Made by a program: the position numbers and the translations under genes
Shown: positions 34,567-43,248 of the stretch, in pieces
How the letters are laid out: every line of letters begins with the position of its first letter
How positions within the stretch are numbered: position 1 is the first letter of the stretch
From: an uncultured Lachnospiraceae bacterium
GTDB lineage: Bacteria; Bacillota; Clostridia; Lachnospirales; Lachnospiraceae
Assembly (NCBI GenBank): GCA_900549995.1
Contig: URQQ01000030.1
Coordinates: forward strand, 1-55,744
Length of the DNA stretch: 55,744 nucleotides
Reading direction: 5' to 3'
The notes under the pieces: generated by a model
Seen by the model: only the letters and a program-made list of their open reading frames with translations
Told to the model about the DNA's origin: nothing
Database searches by the model: none

Positions 34567-35745
34567 TTATTTCTTTCGGCTGGCTGTTTTATCTTCCTCA
34601 GTTTTATTTTTATCCTGTGTATAGCTGGTTAGGAATGACGGTATTTTCTTTCCCGAATTCTTCACTGAACCCGCAGACTCTCTGCTGTGAGACTCTCCCG
34701 TTCGATGTCCTGATGCCGCCCTGTGCTGGCCTGCATTTCCTGCGCCTGTCCTTGCACCTCCGCTCTTCTGCTGTGCATTTTGCGAAGCTTTCTGCATTGC
34801 TTCTGCCATCTTCCTGACATTCTCCTCATCCGGCTCAATTCCGCGTGCAATACATTCCTTCACAGCTCTCCGGTAACGGTTGCTGTGCTTTCTCCTGATC
34901 ACACGTTTATGGTTGGTGACGATAAGAAGCGCTGATAATATGACAAAAATCAATGCCAGAATCTGCGAAATCGGAAGCTTCGTTCCCGGGATCAGGAGCT
35001 TGTCTGTACGCAGTCCTTCAATCCACAGCCTTCCAAGCCCGTAGCCAAACGTATACAGAAGAAAAACTTCTCCGTCAAACTCTTTTTTCTTTCTCATCCA
35101 GAGCAGAAAAATCAGTAAGAGCAGACACCAGATGGATTCATAAAGAAACGTCGGATGTACCTGGATAAAATTTGTATCTCCAATCCTGACTAAGTGAGCA
35201 CGCATTTTATCCGTAATATCAGCTATCCTGACCGCATCCACCGGAAGCTGCATCGCAAAAAGACCATTCGTATACTCTCCGAATGCCTCCCTGTTGAAAA
35301 AGTTTCCCCATCTTCCGATCATCTGCCCGGCCGTAAGACCAAGCACTGCCGTATCAAGTATTTTCCACGCAGAAAGGTTCTTCTTTGCCGCAAAGACAAA
35401 GACCGTAATCACTGCTGCTATGACTCCCCCATAGATAGCAAGACCTCCCTGACGGATATTAAAAATACTCAGAAGATCATTTTTATAAGTTGACCAGTCA
35501 AATATTACATAATAAATTCTGGCTCCTATCACTGCAAATATAATTGCAAAGACCGCCAGGTCAAAATAATCTTCCGGATTTTGTTTCGTCCTTTTCGCTT
35601 CTGCTGCCGCTATGAATATTCCAATCACCATGGCCAGTCCTATTAACATCCCATAATAAGTAATCGGAAACCCCAAAACAGAAACAGAGCTCCCCACATG
35701 TGACAGACGAATTCCTAAATGTGGAAAATTTACTGCATTCTGCAT
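34567..35745 (-). CDS. lgt: Prolipoprotein diacylglyceryl transferase with long C-terminal tail
   Basis: A 392-residue protein that transfers diacylglycerol from phosphatidylglycerol to the lipobox Cys of prolipoproteins such as the two binding proteins in this window. The core (residues 1-280) has seven membrane segments, with RQGGLAIYGGVI (HGGL-like motif, about 98-109, Gln instead of His), GRWGNFFNREAFGE (Lgt signature, about 145-157) and YGLGRLWIEGLRTD. Residues about 282-392 form a basic, then Gln/Gly/Ser/Lys-rich tail without membrane segments, absent from standard Lgt of about 260-300 residues. The start follows AAGGAGAGG. It appears to be a single-gene unit between PFOR and ychF. Confidence 0.94.
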   Translation of the reverse strand: MQNAVNFPHLGIRLSHVGSSVSVLGFPITYYGMLIGLAMVIGIFIAAAEAKRTKQNPEDYFDLAVFAIIFAVIGARIYYVIFDWSTYKNDLLSIFNIRQGGLAIYGGVIAAVITVFVFAAKKNLSAWKILDTAVLGLTAGQMIGRWGNFFNREAFGEYTNGLFAMQLPVDAVRIADITDKMRAHLVRIGDTNFIQVHPTFLYESIWCLLLLIFLLWMRKKKEFDGEVFLLYTFGYGLGRLWIEGLRTDKLLIPGTKLPISQILALIFVILSALLIVTNHKRVIRRKHSNRYRRAVKECIARGIEPDEENVRKMAEAMQKASQNAQQKSGGARTGAGNAGQHRAASGHRTGESHSRESAGSVKNSGKKIPSFLTSYTQDKNKTEEDKTASRKK

Positions 35746-35804
35746 GTTCCTCTCCTTGTCCTTTCCTGTAACCTTATCTTACGTCCCCTTTATCCTTCAA
35801 CGGA

Positions 35805-36902
35805 TTATACATTAAACCGGAATACAATAATATCTCCGTCCTGAACTACATATTCTTTTCCTTCCAGCCTTACAAGTCCCTTCTCTTTCGCAGCAGCATA
35901 TGTGCCGCAGTCCATCAGATCTTTATAACTTACGATCTCTGCACGTATAAATCCGCGTTCAAAGTCTGTATGGATTTTACCAGCTGCCTGCGGCGCCTTT
36001 GTTCCGCGGCGGATTGTCCATGCACGCACCTCCGGCTCACCTGCCGTCAGATAACTGATTAATCCCAGCAAATGATAGCTTGCCCTGATCAGTTTCTCAA
36101 GCCCTGACTCAGAAAGCCCAAGATCCTCAAGGAACATTTTCTTCTCATCGTCGTCAAGCTCTGCGATTTCCTGCTCGATCTGCGCACATACGACAAACAC
36201 CTCGCAGCCTTCTGCCTGTGCATACTCCCGCACTTTGTTCACGCCTTCATTTGAAGCCGCATCATCGGCAAGATCCTCTTCACAGACATTTGCCGCGAAA
36301 ATCACAGGTTTGGCCGTCAGAAGATTGTAACCTTCAATCCACTCCTGCTCTTCCTCATCTTCAGTCTCAAAGCTTTTCGCCATCTTTCCATCTTCCAGAT
36401 GTGCTTTGATTCTCTCCATCATCGCCAGCTCTTTTGCAATCGCCTTATCATTGCGCGCCGCCCTGGCTGCCTTTGAAATTCTTCTCTCCAGAATCTCAAT
36501 ATCTGAAAATATCAGTTCCAGATTAATCGTCTCAATGTCACGCAACGGATTGATGTTTCCATCTACATGTACGATATTACCGTCTTCAAAACACCTTACC
36601 ACATGCACGATTGCATCCACTTCCCGGATATTGGCAAGAAACTGATTCCCCAGGCCCTCCCCCTTCGATGCCCCCTTTACGAGTCCGGCAATGTCAACAA
36701 ACTCAATCGCCGCAGGAACAATTTTCTTCGTATGATACATCTCTCCAAGTACATTCAGCCGTTCATCCGGCACGGTCACAACCCCCACATTCGGGTCTAT
36801 GGTACAGAATGGATAATTCGCCGATTCTGCGCCTGCCTTTGTCAAAGAATTAAACAACGTACTTTTCCCCACGTTCGGGAGCCCAACAATTCCTAATTTC
36901 AT
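35805..36902 (-). CDS. ychF: Redox-regulated ATPase YchF (Obg-like)
   Basis: A 365-residue P-loop protein with GLPNVGKSTLFNSLT at the N-terminus, DIAGLVKGAS (G3), and NVCE in place of NKxD, the reason YchF proteins prefer ATP. A coiled-coil insertion lies at about residues 130-175, and a C-terminal TGS domain (about 280-365) carries AWTIRRGTKAPQAAGKIHTDFERGFIRAE. It binds ribosomes and is linked to stress responses in relatives. The ATG is preceded by AAAAGAGGTATAG. The 208 bp upstream (36903-37110) is AT-rich without a clear gene. Confidence 0.96.
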   Translation of the reverse strand: MKLGIVGLPNVGKSTLFNSLTKAGAESANYPFCTIDPNVGVVTVPDERLNVLGEMYHTKKIVPAAIEFVDIAGLVKGASKGEGLGNQFLANIREVDAIVHVVRCFEDGNIVHVDGNINPLRDIETINLELIFSDIEILERRISKAARAARNDKAIAKELAMMERIKAHLEDGKMAKSFETEDEEEQEWIEGYNLLTAKPVIFAANVCEEDLADDAASNEGVNKVREYAQAEGCEVFVVCAQIEQEIAELDDDEKKMFLEDLGLSESGLEKLIRASYHLLGLISYLTAGEPEVRAWTIRRGTKAPQAAGKIHTDFERGFIRAEIVSYKDLMDCGTYAAAKEKGLVRLEGKEYVVQDGDIIVFRFNV

Positions 36903-37110
36903 CTCTATACCTCTTTTATATCATTTTTTTACGATTCATCCATGTTCAATCATCACTCTTCACAGTTCTTTCAAACCGTAGTTTAACACATTTTAAAAGC
37001 CATGCCAAGAAATCCTCGTTTTCTTACTAATATTGTAATAATAAAACTGTATTTGTAACAAATTTGTAACTGTTCAGAATCAGTCTCAAATCCAAACTGT
37101 CTTCCCACTC

Positions 37111-37764
37111 TTAATCTCTTGTCTCCATCAATATGACTTCCCCCTGCGGAAACGTAATAACAGCCTCTTCTCCCTCGATCTGGTTGCTCACGCAGAGACT
37201 GTCATACGGCGTAAGCAAATGGTCATAGAGCGGATACTTTGCTCCCCGGATTCCAAACCCTTTCACCTCACCGCCAAGGGGAAACAGGGAAAAATATGAA
37301 CCAAAAGCCTCTGACTTCTGAAGATGAGTCTCACCATCAATGAGGCGGATTCTGTTGTGAGAATCCAAAAGCTCGGCTCTCACCCCGGCTTCCAGAGCAG
37401 CATGAAGTGTCTGGACATTGGCCCATATATGATCCATTCTTGTCCCAGTCGCTCCAAGAATCACAAGCTCCGTACAGGAAAGTTCAATCGCAAGCCTGAC
37501 AGCAATCTCTGTGTCAGATGCGTCTTTCACCGGGTCAAATTCCCTTACTTCAATCCCTTTCCTTTGTTTATAATACTGTACAACTTCCTCACTGAGACTG
37601 TCAAAGTCTCCCACTACGTGAGTTGGACAGATTCCATGCTCATATAAAAATGCATTTCCTCTGTCCACCCCAATCAATATTTCATACTCCATATTGCCAA
37701 GAACTTCTGTGACAAATTCTTCATCCAGAGTTCCTCCGCTTACAATCACTGCCTTTTTACTCAT
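37111..37764 (-). CDS. thiN: Thiamine diphosphokinase
   Basis: A 217-residue protein starting MSKKAVIVSGGTLDEEFVTE. GVDRGNAFLYEHGICPTHVVGDFDSLSEE (about 30-58) holds the substrate-binding Asp residues, and DASDTEIAVRLAIE and GATGTRMDHIWANV are family signatures. It makes thiamine diphosphate from thiamine and ATP, the cofactor used by PFOR in the same window. The ATG lies inside the last codons of rpe (8-nt overlap), so translation is coupled. An in-frame upstream start would extend into rpe and is rejected. It is the last gene of the housekeeping run. Confidence 0.92.
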   Translation of the reverse strand: MSKKAVIVSGGTLDEEFVTEVLGNMEYEILIGVDRGNAFLYEHGICPTHVVGDFDSLSEEVVQYYKQRKGIEVREFDPVKDASDTEIAVRLAIELSCTELVILGATGTRMDHIWANVQTLHAALEAGVRAELLDSHNRIRLIDGETHLQKSEAFGSYFSLFPLGGEVKGFGIRGAKYPLYDHLLTPYDSLCVSNQIEGEEAVITFPQGEVILMETRD

Positions 37765-38416
37765 AACTGTCCAATATCTCCATAAACTCCATGGCATTTT
37801 CTTTGGCACTGCCTTTAAAAACTGCAGATCCTGCCACTATGATGTTGGCCCCGGCCTCAAGCACTTCGCGGACATTCGTCGTATAGATGCCTCCATCTAC
37901 CTCTATGTCAACCGGAAGATCACGCTCTTCAACCATCTGTCTTACCCTGCTGATTTTTTCCAGTGATTCCGGAATGAATTTCTGTCCTCCGAATCCCGGA
38001 TGAACCGACATCACCAGTACCATATCAACATCCGCAAGATAAGGCGTCAAGACAGATGCCTCTGTCTCCGGACAGATTGAAATTCCCACTTTACATCCAC
38101 ATTTTCTGATTGCCTCGATGGTCTCCCTGACATTTTCACAGGCTTCATAATGAATTGTGATCAGATCCGCTCCTGCTTTCTTAAATGCCTCCACATACCG
38201 GATCGGCTCCTGTACCATCAGATGGGCATCACAGAATAATTCTGTGCCCGGCCTTATCGATTCAAGAACCGGCATTCCAAAAGATATACTCGGCACAAAC
38301 ATACCATCCATCACATCAAAATGCAGGTACTTCGCCCCACCTTCCTCAATTGCTTTGATTTCTTCTCCAAGATTTTTAAAATCTGCTGCCAAAATCGATG
38401 GTGCTAAAATATTCAT
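37757..38416 (-). CDS. rpe: Ribulose-phosphate 3-epimerase
   Basis: A 219-residue TIM barrel starting MNILAPSILAADFKNLGEEI behind AGGAGG. Catalytic and metal residues are visible in HFDVMDGMFVPSISFG (His, Asp), DAHLMVQEP (His), MSVHPGFGGQKFI (phosphate and metal) and EVDGGIYTTNV (Asp). It interconverts ribulose 5-phosphate and xylulose 5-phosphate in the pentose phosphate pathway, which also takes in ribose 5-phosphate from the rbs operon. It follows rsgA by one base. The Shine-Dalgarno lies in the last rsgA codons. Confidence 0.96.
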   Translation of the reverse strand: MNILAPSILAADFKNLGEEIKAIEEGGAKYLHFDVMDGMFVPSISFGMPVLESIRPGTELFCDAHLMVQEPIRYVEAFKKAGADLITIHYEACENVRETIEAIRKCGCKVGISICPETEASVLTPYLADVDMVLVMSVHPGFGGQKFIPESLEKISRVRQMVEERDLPVDIEVDGGIYTTNVREVLEAGANIIVAGSAVFKGSAKENAMEFMEILDSYE

Positions 38417-38417
38417 C

Positions 38418-39302
38418 CTAATACCTCCTTTTTTCTTTTTCCTGCAGCTCCCTGTAGATTGCAAGATAACTCTCGTATCTCAGCGGATGAATCATTCCAT
38501 TCTCTACCGCCTCTTTTACAGCGCAGGACGGTTCATTCACATGATTACACCCCTGAAATCTGCAGTTGCCTTCAAAAGGCATAAATTCCGGAAAATAATA
38601 ATTCAAATCTTCCTTTTCAAATTCACTCGTATACATAGAACTGAATCCCGGCGTATCCATAATGTAGGAATCTTCGCCGATCGGAATCAATTCCGAGTGA
38701 CGCGTTGTATTCTTTCCCCGTTCTATTTTCTGGCTGATACTTCCGGTCTCCATATTTGCTTCCGGAGAAAGCGTATTGATCAGGGAAGATTTCCCCACAC
38801 CGGAAGGTCCTGCCACCGCAGTTGTTTTCCCTTTTAAAAATCCACGGAGCTCTTCAATATTTTCCTCCAGAAGCGCACTTGTGAAGAGAATCTGATACCC
38901 GCATTTTTCATAGACCTGCTGAATCTCTTTCATCTCCGGCCGTGTAGCGATATCCCTCTTGTTAAAACAAAGTACTGCCGGAATTTCTTTATATTCCATC
39001 ATGATCAGAAACCGGTCCAGAAGATTAAAATGGGGTTTTGGTTTCGCAACCGCGAACACTACAAGTGCCTGATCAATATTGGCTACCGCCGGGCGGATCA
39101 ACTCGTTGCGGCGCGGACAGATCAACTCGATATTCCCCAGTTTCTTCTCCTCATCCAGTATCTCAATCTCTACATTATCTCCTACCAGAGGCTTGATTTT
39201 TTCTTTTCTGAAACTTCCTTTTGCCTTACATTCATAAATACCGGATTCTGCTACTTTTACATAGTAGAATCCGGCAATTCCTTTAATAATCTTTCCTGTC
39301 AT
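38418..39302 (-). CDS. rsgA: Ribosome small subunit-dependent GTPase A
   Basis: A 294-residue circularly permuted GTPase. An N-terminal OB domain (about 1-70) is followed by NKRD (G4, about 115), GPSGVGKSSLINTL (G1, about 170), DTPGFSS (G3) and a C-terminal zinc finger with CRFQGCNHVNEPSC. It acts in late 30S maturation, alongside Era. The ATG at 39302 (MTGKIIKGIAGFYYVKV) fits the family start; an in-frame ATG 51 nt upstream encodes a basic, unconserved stretch inside prkC's end. It lies 16 nt after prkC. Confidence 0.95.
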   Translation of the reverse strand: MTGKIIKGIAGFYYVKVAESGIYECKAKGSFRKEKIKPLVGDNVEIEILDEEKKLGNIELICPRRNELIRPAVANIDQALVVFAVAKPKPHFNLLDRFLIMMEYKEIPAVLCFNKRDIATRPEMKEIQQVYEKCGYQILFTSALLEENIEELRGFLKGKTTAVAGPSGVGKSSLINTLSPEANMETGSISQKIERGKNTTRHSELIPIGEDSYIMDTPGFSSMYTSEFEKEDLNYYFPEFMPFEGNCRFQGCNHVNEPSCAVKEAVENGMIHPLRYESYLAIYRELQEKEKRRY

Positions 39303-39318
39303 TCCTATACTTATCCTT

Positions 39319-41415
39319 CTATTCCTCAGCCGGCGGCTCTTCCTGCCCGCCATCTTCCGCAGGTGCCTCTCCAGGCCCTGTGCTTACCGTTATGCTGAGT
39401 GTCTGCCCGGGAGAAACCTGTTCCTCCGGCTCTATTGACTGATAAATAACCGTACCAGCCGGCGCCTCATCTGCCTGCCGGTTCACACTTACCGTCAGTC
39501 CCGCCTCACTGATCATACTGCGGGCATCTGATTCCATGATTCCCACAACATTTGGCACCGTAGATTTCTCTTCCGGCTTTTCACCTTTGCTGACTGTGAT
39601 GCTGACTGTACTTCCTGCCGCTACACTGCCCCCGCTTGACGGACTCTGGTTAATGACAATTCCTGCCTCATTACTGTCATAGATTTCTGATACATCACCA
39701 AGCACAAGTCCCCGTTCATTCAAAGCTGCCTCTGCATCTTCTCTTGACCTTCCGACCAGATTCGGTACCGTAGCCTTCTCAACCGGCTTGCTTCCCTTGC
39801 TGACAACAAGATCAATCGATGATCCTTTTTCAACAGATGTATTTGCTGCAGGGCTTGTACTGATCACATCACTTGGATTCACATCGTCACTGTAATCATA
39901 AGTCGTATTGCCGATCGTAAATCCTTTCGAAGTCAGAGACGACTGCGCCTGGCTTTCTGACATTCCGGTGACATCCGGAACTGTAACAGTCTCAGCTTCT
40001 TTGCCAAGGCTTACAATAACCTGAATCTCTGTATTCTTATCTACTTTCGTCCCGGCCTCTGTTTTCTGCTCTGTGACAATTCCCGCATCATACTCTGTCG
40101 ATGATTCTCTTGTGATTACCTTGAAGCCGAGTCCCTTTTTATTCAGGGCAGAAGCAGCCTCATCCTCTGTCTTGCCTACAACGTTCGGCACTTCTACCTG
40201 ATTGGTTTCTTCCTTTTTTGTCCCGCTTCCAAGTCCCTGTTTAAACAGACCTGCCGCCTGTCCAATCATATAAATCATTACGAAAATAATGACAACACCT
40301 AAAACCACCGCCAGTATTTTCATGATTTTAGCCATTTTGGGATTTACATCCTGACCTTTTCCCGGACTGTCATATCCTGTATCGTCGTCATCATAGCCAT
40401 CATCGTCATCGTCGTCATAATCATCGTACTCATCATCATCGTCGTAGTCATAATCATCGTCATCGTAATCATCGTCGTAGTCATCATCCTCATCATATTC
40501 ATCTGCGAGGCTCTGGATTCTCGACATATCCTCATCCGTGATCATGACTGTATCTGTTCCCTGTTCATAAGGAAGCATCGATACAAAATGTCCCTGCGGG
40601 TCTACGAGTGCACGCTTCAGATCCATAATCAGAAGTGTCGCATTCGGATACCGCTTGTCTGCATTTTTCTGAGTACATTTTAAAATAATCTGTTCAAGAC
40701 TGTATGGAATGTCCGGTACATATACAGACGGAGGTGTAATCTCCTCCTGAAGATGTTTTATCGCAATCGAGACAGTGGACTCCCCGTCAAACGGAACTCT
40801 TCCTGTCACCATCTCATACATTGTAATTCCGACAGAATAGATATCACTCTTTTCATCACTGAAACCGCCTCTTGCCTGTTCCGGCGACGTATAATGCACA
40901 GAACCCATTGCATTTGAGCTGACCGTCGTTGACGATGCCACTCTCGCAATTCCAAAATCCATGACCTTTACTTTTCCCTCTTTTGAGATCATGATGTTCT
41001 GCGGTTTAATATCCCTGTGAATAATGTGGTGGCTGTGCGCCGCTTCCACACCATTACAGATCTGGATACTGATACTGATTGTCTCTTTGGCTGAAAGCCC
41101 ATCCTTTTTCTCAATGTAGTCTTTCAGTGTGATGCCTTCCACGAGTTCCATAATAATATAATACAGTCCCCGGTCTTCCCCGACATCATATACATTCACG
41201 ATATTCGGATTCATAAGCCCCGCCGCCGACTGCGCCTCAGCCCTGAATTTTCTTACGAACACTTCATCTTCTCTGTATTCCTTTTTCAGAACTTTGATCG
41301 CAACGAAGCGGTTCAGCTTCTGATCTTTCCCACGGTAAACTTCTGCCATACCGCCGGTGCCGATCCGTTCCCGAACCTCGTACCTTTCCCCTAATATTAC
41401 TCCTTCTCTTATCAT
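39319..41415 (-). CDS. prkC: Ser/Thr protein kinase with PASTA domains
   Basis: A 698-residue membrane kinase. The kinase domain (about 10-275) has GTGGMAEVYRG, Lys41 in AIKVLKK, HRDIKPQN (Asp135) and DFG (153). A juxtamembrane linker at about 305-349 is almost entirely Asp and Tyr. One membrane segment follows (about 362-385), then four extracellular PASTA repeats from about 408, each with a VPN/VPDV(V/T)G start, and a short acidic tail. PASTA domains bind peptidoglycan fragments, linking wall state to phosphorylation. The gene overlaps stp by 4 nt, the standard kinase-phosphatase pair. Confidence 0.96.
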   Translation of the reverse strand: MIREGVILGERYEVRERIGTGGMAEVYRGKDQKLNRFVAIKVLKKEYREDEVFVRKFRAEAQSAAGLMNPNIVNVYDVGEDRGLYYIIMELVEGITLKDYIEKKDGLSAKETISISIQICNGVEAAHSHHIIHRDIKPQNIMISKEGKVKVMDFGIARVASSTTVSSNAMGSVHYTSPEQARGGFSDEKSDIYSVGITMYEMVTGRVPFDGESTVSIAIKHLQEEITPPSVYVPDIPYSLEQIILKCTQKNADKRYPNATLLIMDLKRALVDPQGHFVSMLPYEQGTDTVMITDEDMSRIQSLADEYDEDDDYDDDYDDDDYDYDDDDEYDDYDDDDDDGYDDDDTGYDSPGKGQDVNPKMAKIMKILAVVLGVVIIFVMIYMIGQAAGLFKQGLGSGTKKEETNQVEVPNVVGKTEDEAASALNKKGLGFKVITRESSTEYDAGIVTEQKTEAGTKVDKNTEIQVIVSLGKEAETVTVPDVTGMSESQAQSSLTSKGFTIGNTTYDYSDDVNPSDVISTSPAANTSVEKGSSIDLVVSKGSKPVEKATVPNLVGRSREDAEAALNERGLVLGDVSEIYDSNEAGIVINQSPSSGGSVAAGSTVSITVSKGEKPEEKSTVPNVVGIMESDARSMISEAGLTVSVNRQADEAPAGTVIYQSIEPEEQVSPGQTLSITVSTGPGEAPAEDGGQEEPPAEE

Positions 41416-42152
41416 CTAGTCACCTCACCTGTAAATGGCTCGATTAAGATAACCCCTATATTATCTCTCCCACCATGGTCATTTGCCCTTTCAACTAATT
41501 GTTCGACAGCCTCCACGATATCGCGGCTTCCCTGTACGATATTAAAAATCTCCTCGTCTTCCACCATATTGCTTAAGCCATCTGTACACATCAAAATGAT
41601 ATCGCCCTTTCTCAGCCGATATTCAAAAAAGTCAACCTCAACATCTTCTTTGGCACCAATTGCTCTTGTAATGATATTTTTGTCCGGATGATGCTTTGCC
41701 TCTTCCTCATTGATGCCTCCCAGACGTACCATTTCCTCTACAAGCGAATGATCCTTGGAAAGTTGTTTTATCCCCTGATTAATCAGATACAGCCTGCTGT
41801 CTCCCACATTTGCAAAATACAGTGTATGTCCGATCACTGATGCAACAACAAGCGTCGTACCCATGCCTTCTAATTTTACGTCCCGGTGAGCCGCCCCAAT
41901 CAGTTTATGATTTGCCGTCTTGATTGCTTCCGTAATCATATCTTCCGGCTCTTCAATCTGGCTGCCTTTCAGCTCCTGTCTCAATACCTGTACCGTATAC
42001 TTTGAAGCAAAGTCTCCAGCCTTGTGGCCGCCCATGCCGTCCGCTACTACAAAAAGATTGGGAAGTTTCCCAACCGGACCTGAAGACGCATATACATAGT
42101 CCTGGTTCACTTCTCTTTTTCTTCCGACATCTGTCATTGAAAATGTCTTCAT
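41412..42152 (-). CDS. stp: PP2C-type Ser/Thr protein phosphatase
   Basis: A 246-residue PPM phosphatase with metal-binding Asp residues in VADGMGGHKAGDFAS, NVGDSRLYLI, MCTDGLSNMV and GGRDNIGVIL. It dephosphorylates targets of the adjacent PASTA kinase (named PrpC or Stp in Firmicutes). Its stop overlaps the kinase start (ATGA), so the two are made in a coupled way. The start ATG is preceded by AAAGGAGAG, 37 nt after rlmN. Confidence 0.95.
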   Translation of the reverse strand: MKTFSMTDVGRKREVNQDYVYASSGPVGKLPNLFVVADGMGGHKAGDFASKYTVQVLRQELKGSQIEEPEDMITEAIKTANHKLIGAAHRDVKLEGMGTTLVVASVIGHTLYFANVGDSRLYLINQGIKQLSKDHSLVEEMVRLGGINEEEAKHHPDKNIITRAIGAKEDVEVDFFEYRLRKGDIILMCTDGLSNMVEDEEIFNIVQGSRDIVEAVEQLVERANDHGGRDNIGVILIEPFTGEVTR

Positions 42153-42189
42153 ACAGCTCTCCTTTTATCTGCTTTTTGAGCATAATTCC

Positions 42190-43236
42190 TTACGATGGCC
42201 TTTTGCCTTGCGCATAACGCCGTCTTAACTGTCCACAGGCCCCGTCAATATCAGAGCCCATTTCCCTTCTAATAGTAACATTAATTCCGTTTTTTTCAAG
42301 TTTATTTTGGAATTTAAGCGCATTTTTTTTGCTCGGTTTCTCAAAATTACGCTCTTTGATCGGATTCACCGGAATCAGATTCAGGTGGCAGTTTCTCGGT
42401 TTCAGAATGGCTGTCAGCTGCCTGACGTCCTCCTCTGTATCGTTTACCCCCTGTACTAAACTGTATTCAAATGTAATCCTTCTGCCTGTATGTTCAAAAT
42501 AATAGTCGCATGCCTCAAGCACTTCCTTCAGGTCATACTTATTCGCTACCGGCAGCAATTCCTTCCGTTTTTCCTGTGTCGCACCGTGAAGTGAAAGTGC
42601 CAGTGTAATCTGCAGCTTTTCCAGTGCCAGTTTCTTCATCGCCGGCACAATTCCACAGGTGGAAACGGTGATATTGCGCTGGCTGATATGAAGTCCGTTC
42701 TCATCCGTAAGCAGTTGGACAAACCTCAGAAAATTATCGTAATTATCCATCGGCTCCCCGGTTCCCATCACGACAACATTGGAGACTCTCTCACCAGTAA
42801 GCCTCTGAATCCGGTAAATCTGCCCAAGCATCTCCGACGGTGTCAGATTCCTCTGAAGCCCCCCGATGGCTGAGGCGCAAAACCTGCAGCCCATCCGGCA
42901 GCCAACCTGCGAGGAAATACAGACAGAGTTGCCATGCTTATATCGCATCAGTACACTTTCCACTACGTGGTCATCCTTCAGGCAGAACAAAAATTTATTC
43001 GTCCCATCGATCTGAGACACCTGCCGCTCCAGCATTTCCACCTGCCGTATCTCATACTGTCGGTCAAGTTTTTCCCTCAGTTCCCTGGACAGATTCGTCA
43101 TTTCCTCAAATGATTCCGCAAGCTTGACATGCAGCCATTCGTAAATCTGTTTTGCACGGAAGGCTTTCTCTCCTGTATCTTCCATCTCTTTTCTGAGTTC
43201 TTTGTATGTATAAGAGACAATATCTTTTTTTTCCAT
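42190..43236 (-). CDS. rlmN: 23S rRNA A2503 / tRNA A37 C2-methyltransferase
   Basis: A 348-residue radical-SAM enzyme. The 4Fe-4S motif CRMGCRFC (about residues 113-120), GTGEPMDNYDNFLRF, STCGIVPA and LSLHGA are diagnostic. The C-terminal region has REMGSDIDGACGQLR with the catalytic resolving Cys. It methylates A2503 in the peptidyl-transferase centre and A37 of some tRNAs. The start follows GGAGG, 12 nt after rsmB. Not Cfr-like by motif or context, though separating the two by eye is imperfect. Confidence 0.95.
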   Translation of the reverse strand: MEKKDIVSYTYKELRKEMEDTGEKAFRAKQIYEWLHVKLAESFEEMTNLSRELREKLDRQYEIRQVEMLERQVSQIDGTNKFLFCLKDDHVVESVLMRYKHGNSVCISSQVGCRMGCRFCASAIGGLQRNLTPSEMLGQIYRIQRLTGERVSNVVVMGTGEPMDNYDNFLRFVQLLTDENGLHISQRNITVSTCGIVPAMKKLALEKLQITLALSLHGATQEKRKELLPVANKYDLKEVLEACDYYFEHTGRRITFEYSLVQGVNDTEEDVRQLTAILKPRNCHLNLIPVNPIKERNFEKPSKKNALKFQNKLEKNGINVTIRREMGSDIDGACGQLRRRYAQGKRPS

Positions 43237-43248
43237 AATTTCCTCCCG

